64,000 bases of DNA from Glandiceps talaboti (taxonomy: Eukaryota; Hemichordata; Enteropneusta; Spengelidae): assembly GCF_964340395.1 (NCBI RefSeq), contig NC_135559.1, positions 15,222,063 to 15,286,062 of the forward strand. The letters run 5' to 3'. Shown one piece after another: positions 1 to 11,015 of this stretch. The translations under genes were made by a program, and so were the position numbers. The notes under the pieces are model-generated. The model saw only the letters and a list, made by a program, of their open reading frames with translations. It searched no databases and had not been told where the DNA came from. Numbering within the stretch: position 1 is the stretch's first letter; every line of letters begins with the position of its first letter.

Positions 1-71
1 CCCTACTATGTACATGTACCATATACCTTTTAGGCATGACAGACAGTGCAGTAAATGATGTGTGTTACAAA

Positions 72-247
72 ACACATGTTGACTGATCATGCTCTTGTAA
101 CATCATACGTCAGTTTCCTTTGGGATTCGGGCCTGTGGGTCACCCCAACACCTTTGCTCTTGGGGAAACAGTCTGTATTGCGGTGACCCACAGTCTCTCA
201 AGGAAATAGAGGTATGATGTTGCCTTCGTGATCAGTCAACATGTGTA
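72..247. mobile_element. Hairpin MITE-like element upstream of RanBP2-like exon
   Basis: Imperfect inverted repeat with arms of about 70 bp (72-144 and 182-247). Outer ends read acacatgttgactgatca and, on the other strand, the same 18 bases. Inner ends are gtgggtcacc and ggtgacccac, flanking a loop of about 37 bp. There is no coding capacity. It lies about 100 bp before the acceptor of the exon starting at 347. Confidence 0.65.
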
Positions 248-346
248 TAATGTGCCACAATCATCAAGAACTACTCAGGGCATATCCTCATCACTGTATT
301 TTCCAACCTTGTTTGACTCATTTTTGATGTGGCTTTTCATTTTCAG

Positions 347-1588
347 TCCTTGGCAGATATGTTTCGTAAAAAACCTGGAACATGGGAATGTGATGCGTGC
401 CTTGTTAGCAACAGAGCTGACATCACACAGTGTGTTGCGTGTGGGGCTGTGAAACCTGGTGCTGAACCACCTAAACAACCTGTATCCTCAACAACTCCCA
501 GTTCAGCTTTTTCGTTTGGTGTCCCTGCAGTGCCTGAGGCTAGTAGTGCCAGCACAGCATTTACATTTGGTGCGTCCAGCACAGGCACTATGTTTGGAGG
601 AACCCCATCAAAAAGTGAAGGCTTTACCTTCGGCAGTGATTCTACAAAACCCAGTGTCCCAGCAGGCTTCAATTTTGGGCAGAAGAGTGAAGCCACCAAC
701 TTTAGTTTTACACCTACAAGCACAACATCATCATCTTCTAGTAAACCTTTTGGATTTGGGCTTACCCCAAAATTTTCAATTGGATCAGGGGATAGTTTGC
801 AAAAAGATTTGGAAGGAGATGACAGTCCAAAAGATCACAGAAGTGTTGTAAGCAGCAGTGGCGATGTCCATGGTGAAATTTTCTCACATCCAAGCACACA
901 GTCTAGTTCAAAACCTGCCACAAAACTGAACATACCATCATTTGCTGATTTGGCATCCAGCAGTTGTGGTGCAGGATTCTCGTTTGCTGTTGACCAAGAA
1001 AAGGCACTGAGTCCAAAGAAAGTCCAGAGCCCGCAAAAAGTGGTCAGTCCCGTACGACGCGAAGATTCACACGACGATAGCTATTACAAATCAGAAGATG
1101 AAGGAGATAGCATCTATGTTGAACCTATTGCTGTCCTTCCGGATAATGTAGAGTTAGTAACAGGTGAGGAAGATGAGAATGTTTTGTATAGTCATCGTGC
1201 TAGGTTATACAGGTATGATCCTGAACTTAAACAATGGAAAGAGAGAGGTATTGGTGACCTGAAGATTCTAGAACATAAGGAGTCCGGAAGAATGAGGATT
1301 TTGATGCGACGAGAACAGGTCTTCAAAGTATGTGCAAATCACTACCTTACTCCAGACATGACGCTCAGTCCGAATATTGGATCAGATCGCTCTTGGGTGT
1401 GGAATGCCATGGATTATTCCGAGGAAGAAGCTCACAATGAACAGCTTGCTGTCAAGTTCAAAACAGCAGAGTTAGCACAGGAATTCAAACAGAAATTTGA
1501 AGAATTTCAAAAGAAGCTTCCCAAGACACCAAAAAGTGGAAAGAAAGTAGCCGAGGTTTCATCATCAAGTAGCAAAGAAACTTTGAAG
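347..1588 (+). CDS. RANBP2: RanBP2-like exon: zinc finger, FG repeats, Ran-binding domain
   Basis: Internal exon of 1242 nt, phase 0 at both ends, 414 codons. Acceptor ttttcag before 347 and donor AAG|gtatgg after 1588. Residues 13-32 form a RanBP2-type zinc finger: WEC, then cysteines 15, 18, 29 and 32 spaced C-X2-C-X10-C-X2-C. A Ser/Thr-rich linker follows with FG motifs (FSFG, FTFG twice, FNFG, FGFG). Residues about 268-389 match a Ran-binding domain, with RARLYRYD, QWKERGIGDLKIL, RILMRREQVFKVCANHYL and TPDMTL blocks in the family order. A Lys/Ser-rich stretch closes the exon. The open frame runs on to 1645 but ends in the intronic TCTG microsatellite, so the donor at 1589 is preferred. 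Confidence 0.92.
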
Positions 1589-2203
<615 letters not shown>

Positions 2204-2350
2204 GACTTGGGAGAACTATTTAAGAAGAAGCATGATATGTGGGAATGTCAGACCTGCCTTATTAGCAACCCAACATCTAAGACGGTGTGTGAAGCATGTA
2301 GTGCAGAAAGACCTATGGCAGTGTCATCGACAAGTGATACACCCACAAAG
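2204..2350 (+). CDS. RANBP2: RanBP2-like exon: second zinc finger
   Basis: Exon of 147 nt, 49 codons, phase 0 to phase 0. Acceptor ataatcag and donor AAG|gtactc. It encodes DLGELFKKKHDMWEC followed by a zinc finger with cysteines at residues 15, 18, 29 and 32, the same C-X2-C-X10-C-X2-C spacing and the same lead-in (xLxxxFxxKxxxWEC) as the first finger. The two fingers are clear paralogous modules, each beginning at an exon start, consistent with exon-wise module duplication, which is usual in RanBP2. Confidence 0.9.
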
Positions 2351-2834
2351 GTACTCTACACCTTGTACAGTTTAAAAAACAATTTTGGATCGAGAAGGAT
2401 TAATTTGAATGAAAGCTTTGCAAAAAGTTAGTCCAGAACAAACGAATGATTCAATATAATCGTCATGGCTACACTGATACGATAGCACTAATGCCAATGA
2501 AAGGGATTGAATCATGGGTTGTTGGGATGGGGGTGGGGAAATGATATGTGTGTGTGTGTATGTGTGTACATGCTTGCATATGCATGTGTAAGGGGATTGA
2601 GAGAGTGGTAACGGGCATGAGTACTGTATGGGCATGCCAGTGTGTGAACAAGTTTGATATGGAAGGGAGGGTGAGAGAAAATTGGGATGCCCTTGTGTGA
2701 ACATATCATGTGTATGAGTTGGTATTTAGTCAACGATACATATTATTACATTGGTTAGTCATGTATGACTATTTCTTTCATATTTTTGACGTCTGAAAGA
2801 TAAACTTTTGACAATCCTTTGTTTTGTGTTGTAG
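2351..2834 (+). other. Intron between zinc-finger exon and short exon
   Basis: Unique-looking AT-rich intron with a short GT-rich tract around 2545-2575. No coding segment with domain signal was seen. Confidence 0.7.
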
Positions 2835-2868
2835 GAATCCAAAGATGACTCTATTACTTCTGAAACAG
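2835..2868 (+). CDS. RANBP2: RanBP2-like short exon
   Basis: A 34-nt exon between ttgtgttgtag and the strong donor ACAG|gtaaga. It continues the phase 0 frame of the preceding exon as ESKDDSITSET and leaves one base for the next codon. The acidic Ser/Thr-rich sequence suits a linker after the zinc finger. The call rests on good splice sites and phase agreement with both neighbours, since the exon is too short for a domain match. Confidence 0.7.
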
Positions 2869-3054
2869 GTAAGAGAATATTTATTTCAGCCCTTGTTGGT
2901 TGCCATGGTGATGTTGTACATGTTTCCGTGTTGATCTGTTTTCACCAAAGTAAGTTTTAAATGTTGTGGAATGAAAGCCACAGTAGTTCTAACATAACTG
3001 TAAACTCTGTCAGCTTCAAGAATATGGGAAAACATTCCTCCAAAGTTTTTAGTC

Positions 3055-3300
3055 CTCAACGGGCTAAGACTAGTAAATTGATACTTAGCAAGCTAAGACT
3101 TAGTAAGCTTAGGACTTAGTAAGTTGAGACTTAGTGAGCTAGACTTAGTGTTAGTTAAGACTTAACAAGCTAAGACTAGTAGTAAATTGAGACTTTAATT
3201 GAAAGTTAAGACTTAGTAAGCTGAGACTTAACAGGCTTAGGACTTAGTAAGTTGAGAGTTAGCAAGCTGGGACTTAGTAAATTGAGATTTAGAATGTTGA
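3055..3300 (+). repeat. Short tandem repeat, roughly 17 bp unit
   Basis: About fourteen irregular copies of a unit resembling aagctaagacttagt, with gttgagacttagt variants, inside the RanBP2-like intron 2869-3959. Units vary in length and are decayed. Confidence 0.75.
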
Positions 3301-3394
3301 TATGAGACTTGTTGAGGAATCACCATGTAAAATGCCTCCATTCTCATCTACATATTCCTCCTCGTCAGTATTTATACTTACATTATTACCAACA

Positions 3395-3950
3395 TTAACA
3401 CCCATTCATTTACTCTCAGTCATCTATTCATTCATCCAATCCCTCCTCCACCCTTTCCTTTATCCAGTTAAATCATTCATCCACCCCCTCATCCACCCTT
3501 TCATTCATCCAGTTCATTCCTTCATTTATCTTTTTGCTCATTCAGTCACTCACTTATTCATTACTTCATTCATCCACCCCTTTATACATTCATCCATCCA
3601 TTATACCATGTACTCTCTCACCCATCCATCTATGCATCTACCAATTTGTGCATCTATCAATTCACTCTTCTACCCACCAGTCCATTATCCATTCATGCAG
3701 CGATCAGTTTATTCATTGTTTTATCCACCCCTATGTTCATCTATTCATTTATTTGTTCATTCCATCATTTATTGATTCTTATCTTGTTATTTGTTCGTTG
3801 CTTCTTGCGTTCTTTGGATCATTCTCTCTCCTCCTGGTTTAGGCATCCATCCATCCATCCATCCATCCATCCATCCATCCATCCATCCATCCATCATTCC
3901 ATCTATCCACTCATCCATCCATCCATCCATTCATTCATTCATTCATCATT
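3395..3950 (+). repeat. Degenerate CATC/CATT tetranucleotide tract
   Basis: A long degenerate microsatellite dominated by atcc and attc. It is purest at about 3843-3950 and ends just before the acceptor at 3959. It produces Pro-Ser-Ile-His open frames with no protein meaning. As a pyrimidine-rich run it may serve as part of the polypyrimidine tract. Confidence 0.85.
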
Positions 3951-3959
3951 ATCTTCCAG

Positions 3960-4064
3960 ACATTACTAGTGCAGTGACCTCAAGTACTCCTGTCAGAACG
4001 TACGCTGGTGTTGTAAAGTCATGTGACAAAAAGATGTCTGAAGCCCTAGAGGAAGCTTTGGCAG
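3960..4064 (+). CDS. RANBP2: RanBP2-like exon: tail segment, later copied in the intron
   Basis: A 105-nt exon. The acceptor atcttccag completes the split codon from the 2868 donor. It encodes roughly DITSAVTSSTPVRTYAGVV, then KSCDKKMSEALEEALA, with one base left over at the donor GCAG|gttggt. That donor is weaker than a consensus gtaagt. The 3' half of this exon and its donor recur in decayed form at 4201-4260 and 4692-4737. The helical Glu/Ala-rich end (SEALEEALAG) is not a domain I recognise. Confidence 0.72.
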
Positions 4065-4200
4065 GTTGGTTTGTCACAGTTGTGTTCATACATATATATC
4101 TGTATGTACTAGGGTGTTGGTTATTTTACCTTTATGGGGAGATAATGTTTGCGTGTGTATGATTGTCAGTATGGATGGCTGTCTGTGTGTACACGATTTA

Positions 4201-4260
4201 CTCATGTAGTCAAGTTATGTGTTAACAAGATATCTGAAACTGTAGAGGAAGCTTTGTTAG
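4201..4260 (+). pseudogene. Decayed duplicate of RanBP2-like exon end
   Basis: About 60 bp aligned by eye with 4005-4064 at roughly two-thirds identity, including TAGAGGAAGCTTTG and the following aggttggt. The reading frame of the original exon is open through this copy. No acceptor of comparable quality precedes it, so it is probably not spliced in. A functional alternative exon cannot be ruled out from sequence alone. Confidence 0.65.
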
Positions 4261-4488
4261 GTTGGTCTGTTATGGCTGTATATTTGAGTGTACAAGGTGT
4301 GGCTTACTTTTACTTCCTGAAATGGGGGAGGTTATGTTTTACCAATGTCTGTCTGTCGCTGTGTTTGTATGTATGTCTCTCTGTACATTGCTTTGGCAAT
4401 TTGTTTTGTCATACTCTTGTACATGTATACAAAAGTGGGTTATTTTACCACCCGTAAGGGGGTAATGCTTTACCAATATTTGTCTGTC

Positions 4489-4529
<41 letters not shown>

Positions 4530-4629
4530 GTTTGTCTCTATGCTGCTTTGGCAATTTGTTTTGGCAAACTGATATACAATATTGGTCATTGTTATCACCT
4601 GTGCAATTGAGGTATATTTACTTTGTCAA

Positions 4630-4660
<31 letters not shown>

Positions 4661-4691
4661 GTCTGTTTGTCTGTATATAATACTACTATTT

Positions 4692-4737
4692 CAAATCATA
4701 TGATAAAAGATGTCATAAGCCCATGAAGCTTTGGCAA
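4692..4737 (+). pseudogene. Second decayed duplicate of RanBP2-like exon end
   Basis: tcatatgataaaagatgtc followed by aagccc and gaagctttggcaagttggt matches the exon 3960-4064 end with small deletions that break the frame. The donor-like aagttggt is retained. Confidence 0.55.
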
Positions 4738-4837
4738 GTTGGTTTGTCATAGTTTTATTTATGTCTCCGGTATACAAAGATGTTGATTTGATGTATCTGA
4801 CGTGTAGTAAATTTGTAGCTGCTTGTTGTGATTGGAT

Positions 4838-5190
4838 GACAATAATATTTGTTGTATATGCATTCACCCTCATATCTCTGGCTTGCACCAACTGATTTCA
4901 AGCAAACCTGGCACATACATTGTATGTAACATGCTATATGAGACATATGCACACCACTTTGTATTGCAACCAAATCAAATATGGCTGAATGGCGGCCATA
5001 TTTGTTGTTAAATTTCACTCATTTAAATGTCTATACCTCAAAGGTCAGCTTTCTTTTTACAGCATGACCTTTGACTTTGACCTCCATATTCAAGGTCAAA
5101 TAGCAAATTGGTCAATAAATTATAAAAATTTGTAACTAGAGACAACATTCAAATTTGTACAATACTTAAATCACACCAGCTGTGGGCTAT
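4838..5190 (+). repeat. Dispersed repeat, 'ggcacaaaggt' family copy 1
   Basis: Shares catatctctggcttgcacca and aacctggcaca with the copy at 26388-26870, and the gaatggcggccatatttgt and tgacctttgac blocks with the copy at 42205-42925. No coding capacity was seen. It continues from the TCTG array, as other copies start with a TCTG/TCCA run. Confidence 0.65.
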
Positions 5191-5439
5191 GTCTTTGATT
5201 GAAGGTTTTTTTTTCCAATTATTTGTCTCTCCACCCTCCATCCATCCATACATCCATCCATCTATCCGTCTGCCCATCCAATCATCCATCCACCCATCCT
5301 GTAATTCACTCTCCTGTTGATCAATTCATTCAGTCATGAATTCACAGTCCATTGGATTGTACAGTTGTACATTCATGAAGTCTAGCATGTTAGGGACAGT
5401 CGATGACACTTGAACCATGCTCCACCATAAATATGTCAT

Positions 5440-5580
5440 GTTGACTCTAAATTACAAGAGTGACACCAACAGCCTTGTCTTGAAAGCCATGTTGCACTTT
5501 TGCTTGGCCATGATTTTGGGCATTTCTTGCCAGAGTTGATGGGAAACCTCTTGGGATAAATCAGTTGTACCCTTATTTTG
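5440..5580 (+). mobile_element. Fragment of foldback-element family
   Basis: The stretch gaaagccatgttgcactt followed by gggcatttcttgccagagttgatgggaaacctc resembles 56845-56930 and part of the 6598-7110 element. It lies right before the last RanBP2-like exon. Confidence 0.5.
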
Positions 5581-5615
5581 TTGTCTTGACAAATGCAAAT
5601 CAATTTGTTGTGTAG

Positions 5616-5659
5616 GTGAGAAGAGTCCATCAAGTGATGCAGATCAGGAAGAAAGATGA
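5616..5659 (+). CDS. RANBP2: RanBP2-like terminal coding exon with stop
   Basis: Acceptor tttgttgtgtag before 5616. The first two bases complete the codon begun at 4064, giving GEKSPSSDADQEER and a TGA at 5657-5659. The short hydrophilic acidic C-terminus and matching phase support the call. There is no domain to confirm it, so it remains a prediction. A copy of a dispersed foldback repeat (about 5440-5580) lies immediately upstream of the acceptor. Confidence 0.6.
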
Positions 5660-6375
5660 AGAGATGGAGTCGTCGATTCTGAAATATCATGAGAGACAAT
5701 TTTCAATGAATAACAACCAATGTGTAGGATATTCCCACCTAGGCCATTGAAAGTCACCTTATTTGCATTATTAGCGAGTTCAGGATAAAAACTGTTTGCA
5801 AACTGTTAGCTATGTTGTCTATGGTGCTTATCTATAAACTACGCTTGCTCTCATAGTAGACAAGATTTAGCGTAGTCGTAGATGGATCCAGCAGCGTAGA
5901 TAGTTTAGCTAATGGATTGTGAATGTTTTTTATTGTGAACGCACCCTATATATCAGAGTGTAGTCATGTCAAATTTATTACTGCTATGGAAAGCAAGCTA
6001 TCGACAAGCTAAGATAGACACAAACTAATATTGTTGTTGCATGTGATAGATTACGCATTGTAGTGGGAGGATAGCACTGTACCTTGGTTATGTGAATGTA
6101 ATCACCTTGTAACTGATTGTAAACACTGAACGAGGCTGAATGTGTTGTCACTCGAGAAAAACTGACTATCAGAGACACTGCCCTACTGTGAGTGTATGCT
6201 GCAATATAGTTTCAATTTGTGTCTGTATCAGCCAGCCAATAGTTGACTTACTGTTGTCATAACATTTGTCTCCAGAAGCATATATTAGTGCTAATAGGGA
6301 ACTTGCAAACCTGCCAAGTTGAATGTTGTATCATGGGAAATGTGATAATAAATACTAATCAATTAGTATCGTAAA
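5660..6375 (+). other. RANBP2: Probable 3' UTR of the RanBP2-like gene
   Basis: Non-coding sequence after the predicted TGA. The first canonical polyadenylation hexamer AATAAA is at 6347-6352, and a second lies at 6693-6698 inside a foldback repeat. The UTR end near 6375 is inferred from the first hexamer only. Confidence 0.45.
6347..6352 (+). terminator. Candidate polyadenylation signal AATAAA
   Basis: First AATAAA on the + strand after the RanBP2-like stop codon, about 690 bp downstream. It is a plausible cleavage signal, not proven; the alternative hexamer at 6693 would lengthen the UTR. Confidence 0.4.
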
Positions 6376-6597
6376 CAATATTGTTACATTGTTTATCACC
6401 ACAAATAATCAATTCATATTTACCCCGACCAGTGTGGGAGGTTTATTCCATCGGTAGCTCCAGATAAGTTATTACAATAACCACAGATAATCCCATACTC
6501 CATTGCGTCTGAGCATGCTCAGTGTGGATTGCAAGTTCCCTAATTGGGTTCATTTCATTACTGGAAAGGGTTACAAATTCTTGTTCTACTTGCCATT

Positions 6598-7110
6598 GAA
6601 GGAAAAGTCCAGTCTGACGTAGTTTTCCCTTTTTATTGACTATTGCTGTCAACTTTAAAGAGAAAAGGATATTTTGTGAATTCACTATGTTTAATAAAAT
6701 CAATTATGACAAACGAGTTAAAACGCTTCGGTTTCATTCATTTACATTTTTCAGTACCGAACTGACATTCATCATAACTTAAGGCAGAAGTGGTGTACAG
6801 GCCCTGATATGCAAATTTTGTTAATCGGGTTGTCGACTGTTGATATTGTTATTGTATGTATACAACAACACAAACAGTTGGCAATCAAGGCTTATACACT
6901 TTCGCCTAAGTTCTGATCGATGGCAGCTCTGTGCTGAAAAATGAAAGTGTTTGAAACCAACGCAATACCGTCTTGTTTAATATCCCAGTTTTTATTAAAC
7001 TTAGCAAATTCATAATATATCCTTTTCCTTTAAATGTGATTTGGGTGATAAAATAACACATTGGTAATTTTACTCAACTTTGAAATCTTAAAGAAAGCCA
7101 TACTGCACTT
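6598..7110. mobile_element. Large foldback (inverted repeat) element
   Basis: Left half matches the reverse complement of the right half along most of its length. Examples: aaaaggatattttgtgaatt (6664 on) against 6985-7030, and cttaaggcagaagtggtgtac against cttatacactttcgcctaag. A short loop lies near 6805-6885. No transposase frame was seen. Related arms occur at 36950-37015, 55990-56200 and 56820-56930. A further pair gggaacttgcaa / ttgcaagttccc at about 6298 and 6530 suggests another inverted element upstream. Confidence 0.65.
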
Positions 7111-9180
7111 GGCATGGAAATACATGTAATAGATTAATATGCAGGAAATGCAACTAACTAAAATATTGGTAATATTTCTGTAGAAATGTCATCAAAATGT
7201 AGTGAAAGTAAAAAGTAGGGTAATTCTTGTCACTACAGCTGGTGGAAAAACACCGGTGCATTTGCGTGAAAGAAGTGAGCTGAAAAAAAAGACAAATTAG
7301 AGAAAGATAACAAGATAACTTAAACAACAGCGAGAGCCTTTGATGTAGATAGACACAACACTTTTATCAGTTTGTTTATATCTGTAGAAGTTTGTCACTT
7401 TAAATAAACTTTCAGTGAATAAAGCAAACAGTAACAGTCACATTTGATTGTTATAGTGTGTAGCATTCTTATCAATAAATTGGGTTATGTGCCATGGTAT
7501 TTATACTTGGACAAATCACTGACATTAATTACATTGTATGAAGCTTGTCTCATTCCTGATTGCTGAAAATGCACCAGTTTTTTTTGTGAGTTGTATATTT
7601 TGATTGGAATACTTTAAATGATGTGATGAACATTGTCTCATTCCCGATTGCTAGGGGCAAGAGAATGCACCAGTGTTTTTTTGTGAGTTGTATATTCTCT
7701 TTTTTTGAACAGTGAGATGAATTCTGACTTTCTTATTTCTTCTATTTTCTATGCTTTGTCTTCATGTGTTTATTTTCTTTTGATATGAAATGAAAATTAT
7801 GATGATACTGATCGTATTACTAATAAAAATATTGTTTAATACATTCCTTTTTTCTAGCCTGAATATTTGCAAATTGGAATAACTTTATCTTCAAATTTAT
7901 ATATGAACATGCAAAATTGTTGCCATACTCTATGCAAGAACTTTGCATAATTATGCTGGAATATGCACACATTGGAAACTATTTATTTTAGAAACAAAGA
8001 AGATGCAAAATGGTCGTCACATACCATGCAACTAATTTGCATAATTTTGATATTCATAAAGCAAATAATTTATAAGAAAAACTAATTATTTGCATGAAAC
8101 GTACAAATTTGCGTATTTGTAACAACTCCTTTGATTGGCATACAGAAATTGTACTTGAAGTGTTTCAAAACAAGTCAACACATTTGGTGGCCTCAACCTA
8201 CAAATCTATTGTCTAGCCGCTGTTGAAATATAACAACGAAATCAGGAATAATAATTTGTATGGAACAAAAGAAGCCTACTTTAAAATTGTTGAGCATTAT
8301 ATTTAGGGTGTTAGTAATGAGAAATATGAACATGTTTCACCAAAATTAAAGGGGAACAGCATTCCAGGATATAAAGGTATTTCTGTGAACTTTGGGGTTC
8401 TGGAGAGTCATTTTCATTACCCTCTGTTAGGAAGGTTCTATATTGGGATGAAAAGTCTGTGTGTGTGTGTGTGTCTGTGTCTGTGTCTGTCTGTGTGTGT
8501 GTGTGTCTGTCTGTCTGTCTGTCTGTCTGTGCCTGTGTCTGTATCACCATTTTCTCAAAAAGCAGCTGCTCAATTCAAATGAAATTTGGTGCACATATTC
8601 AGTAGGGTAAAGGCAAGAACTGATTATGTTTTGGTAAACATGAATATTAATGAGCTATATACGTAATTAATGCTTTTCAAAATCCTTGCCCTTATGGAAG
8701 GCATTCAGTTAAATCTGGTGTTATTTTACATCTCTAGCATAATTACCCAGGTTTGCTGAAAAAAAAACCCAGTGGCATCTTGTTCCCATTCCTTGTTTCA
8801 TGCATTGCCTCATGGTAATCACCATGCATGTATATGCATTAGGTGAACATAAAAATATTCTTGACTTTTATCTGAAGGGGTTAAAAGCACTTTAATGGGC
8901 AATCACACATCATGTAAAGTGATCTGAAATCAAGAAATGACTCCAGAACCCAAATATTACATATATGCCTTTATTTTCTAGAGTGATGTTCTCCTGTATC
9001 ATAACTATTCACAATAATCTGAGGCAAATGGAGTTACTCATATGTACAAACTTTCTGGTTAGATGCAGTTTTCTGTATGTCTGGCATGTAGATAATTCAT
9101 AGTAAACAGTGTGCTGACTTGGTTGAAAAGTGGGTAAATATAAAAAAAAACCACTGCTGCTCTGAAAAAAACAATTGAAG
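7111..9180. other. Intergenic DNA between the two genes, left part
   Basis: AT-rich and without credible coding sequence. It contains the 7.5-7.7 kb duplication, a GT/GTCT microsatellite at about 8455-8540 followed by a 'caattcaaatgaaatttggt' segment typical of the TCTG-bearing dispersed repeats, and many ATGCAAAT-like words from about 7860 on. Confidence 0.6.
7520..7700 (+). repeat. Direct duplication of about 120 bp
   Basis: Two adjacent copies share ttgtctcattcc, gattgct, gcaccagt, a T run and tgtgagttgtatatt. Confidence 0.65.
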
Positions 9181-9500
9181 TTGAATTTGCATAAGTTTAC
9201 AGAAAATTATAACTCTTAAGTTTCAGACTAGAATTTTCATGAATTTAAAGTTTTGACATTTCATACTAGACCTATTATTTGAGCTTGCATAAATTAATCA
9301 TACCTGAATTGTGTAAACTTATTCATCAACTGAAATTTGCATAAAAAGAAAGTGATACTGGACTTTGCATATATTAAATCTACTAGGACTTGCATAAATT
9401 AAGTGCAGTTTGCATAATACAGCATTGAAATTTGCATAAATTAAGTACAATTGAATTTGCATGTAGAACAAGCATTCTGAAATTTGCATATTTAGTTATT
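9180..9500. repeat. Cluster of ATTTGCATAA-like words
   Basis: About ten irregularly spaced copies of (g)aatttgcataaatta, each containing TTTGCAT or the full octamer ATTTGCAT. Spacing is about 25-45 bp. This may be a decayed short tandem repeat. The octamer is the classical POU-factor binding motif, but no function is shown. Confidence 0.6.
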
Positions 9501-10084
9501 TTCATTTCATGTGTTTATGGGAGGAGATTATTTTAACACTTGCATGCAAATAACAACAAGTATTATATACTGGATCTAATAGTTTCATGACTGAAGGATT
9601 CCAACTTGTATCTTTGTATAATAAAAGAAAATTGTATGCAAATATTTTTCTCCCCAAAGTGATGGGTATATTTTCATTTTTTTTTCAAATAAAATGTTGT
9701 GTTCGTATTCATACTGGCAATGAATTACATGATTTGTTTTGTTAATACTTCTTTAAGTTTGTGTTGAGGAGTTGATCCAGTGTGTGTTGGTGTATGGTTT
9801 GCAAAGACAGCTAAAATGATGCATGTTTGGTGTTTCATTCATTTAACATGACATTCTTACACACCTTCAGACAACTTCTAAATCAAAAGAAATAATTACA
9901 TAGGTACCATGCACAGTGGGGATGTAGAAGTAGTCAAGTTGATTATCAGTTAGAAAATAAACAATTTAAGCCATTAGAATCAAGTCCATGTGTAATGTTT
10001 TTCATTAGAAGCCTGTCTCTACTTCACTGTGAAAGAATAGAAATGCTTATCATTGTTCATTGTGATTAGGCAAAGGATTCTGCT

Positions 10085-10455
10085 GTGTTTTAGTCTGGAT
10101 GCCAGATGTCAAAGTCTCTCAAGCAGCACAGAAAGTTGTTCATCCAATCAGAGAACGCCAACTCGTATAGTGATGTAAACAGTGTATTAGTAGCATCCTG
10201 AGCTGACAAATATACCATATTTGGACATTACATAACTGCCCCAATAAACACTAACTTTATGGTTGACTGTTATTGGTTAGAATTTTATGATTGATTAACA
10301 AAGACATGATGTTAATGAATGTGTGGGTGGCTGTGGAGGAATTTTAAATTACATCTCGTGCATCTCAGGACTTCTAGAATAACAACTTTGACTAGACTGT
10401 GAGTGAAGGTATAAATCATAACGATACTGTATAGGAACTAGACTAGTTTTTTTGT
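10085..10455 (-). mobile_element. Non-autonomous element, reverse copy of the 60.2-60.6 kb element
   Basis: Read on the minus strand it matches 60232-60600 through most of its length. Shared blocks include the minus-strand words gatgcacgagatgtaattta, ttggggcagttatgtaatgt and tatggtatatttgtcagc. The end at 10396-10450 is one unit of the sequence that is tandemly repeated at 59215-60255. Confidence 0.75.
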
Positions 10456-11015
10456 AGTGTCTCTGTTATTGTTAGTCTAGAGTTGAAATATGTCTATCTT
10501 TGTGTCAAAAATGTAATGCCCCATGAGTGAAACACCAAACCACCATCATTTCTACTGTATTAAATGCTGAATAATCTGTAATGTGAGTGAGATATGCTGC
10601 AGAAATGAAAGTTTTAAGCCATTTCTGTCACATTGCTCAACAAAACCTATTCTCTATCAAGTAAAGTGAATAAAAATGAGAGTCACCACAGTTGTTGAAT
10701 CAAGCAAAAAACATGATCTCAAAATTTACCCATATCATACCTCAAAATAGTCTGTTAAGTACTTCATGTTGCTCAGCCCTCGCTGGCCTGGTCTATCTAT
10801 GCAAGGGGTTGTTGACTGATGTGTGAGGGCACCCAGTCACGGCATATCTTATGGACTAATTAGTAATTTCAAAATGGCCACCAAACATGGTTAACTTTAA
10901 GGGAAAAAAGTACATTGACGATTTCCTTGAAAACAAGACGACCAACTGTTTAATTTTGACAATTTTCCTTTGAAAACTACATGGTGAACAACCAACTTCA
11001 CACTCGCTCAAACAC

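Larger units (their letters stand above)
4065..4760 (+). repeat. Tandem array carrying exon 3960-4064 copies and TCTG runs
   Basis: Five irregular units (about 140-200 bp) begin with gctttggca or close variants at about 4054, 4251, 4389, 4548 and 4728. The first starts inside the real exon. Units continue with a ggttggtttgtcat-like piece and a variable middle, and several end in a TCTG run. The copies at 4201-4260 and 4692-4737 also include the 3' half of the exon, in decayed form. The first copy can still be read as VVKLCVNKISETVEEALLG against VVKSCDKKMSEALEEALAG in the real exon. Confidence 0.8.

Noticed and set aside
343-851. Minus-strand and alternative-frame ORFs over the first RanBP2-like exon
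   Set aside because: Shadows of the true frame, which alone shows zinc finger and Ran-binding domain.
3302-3969. Pro/Ser/Ile/His-rich + strand frames
   Set aside because: They follow the degenerate CATC/CATT tract in a RanBP2-like intron.
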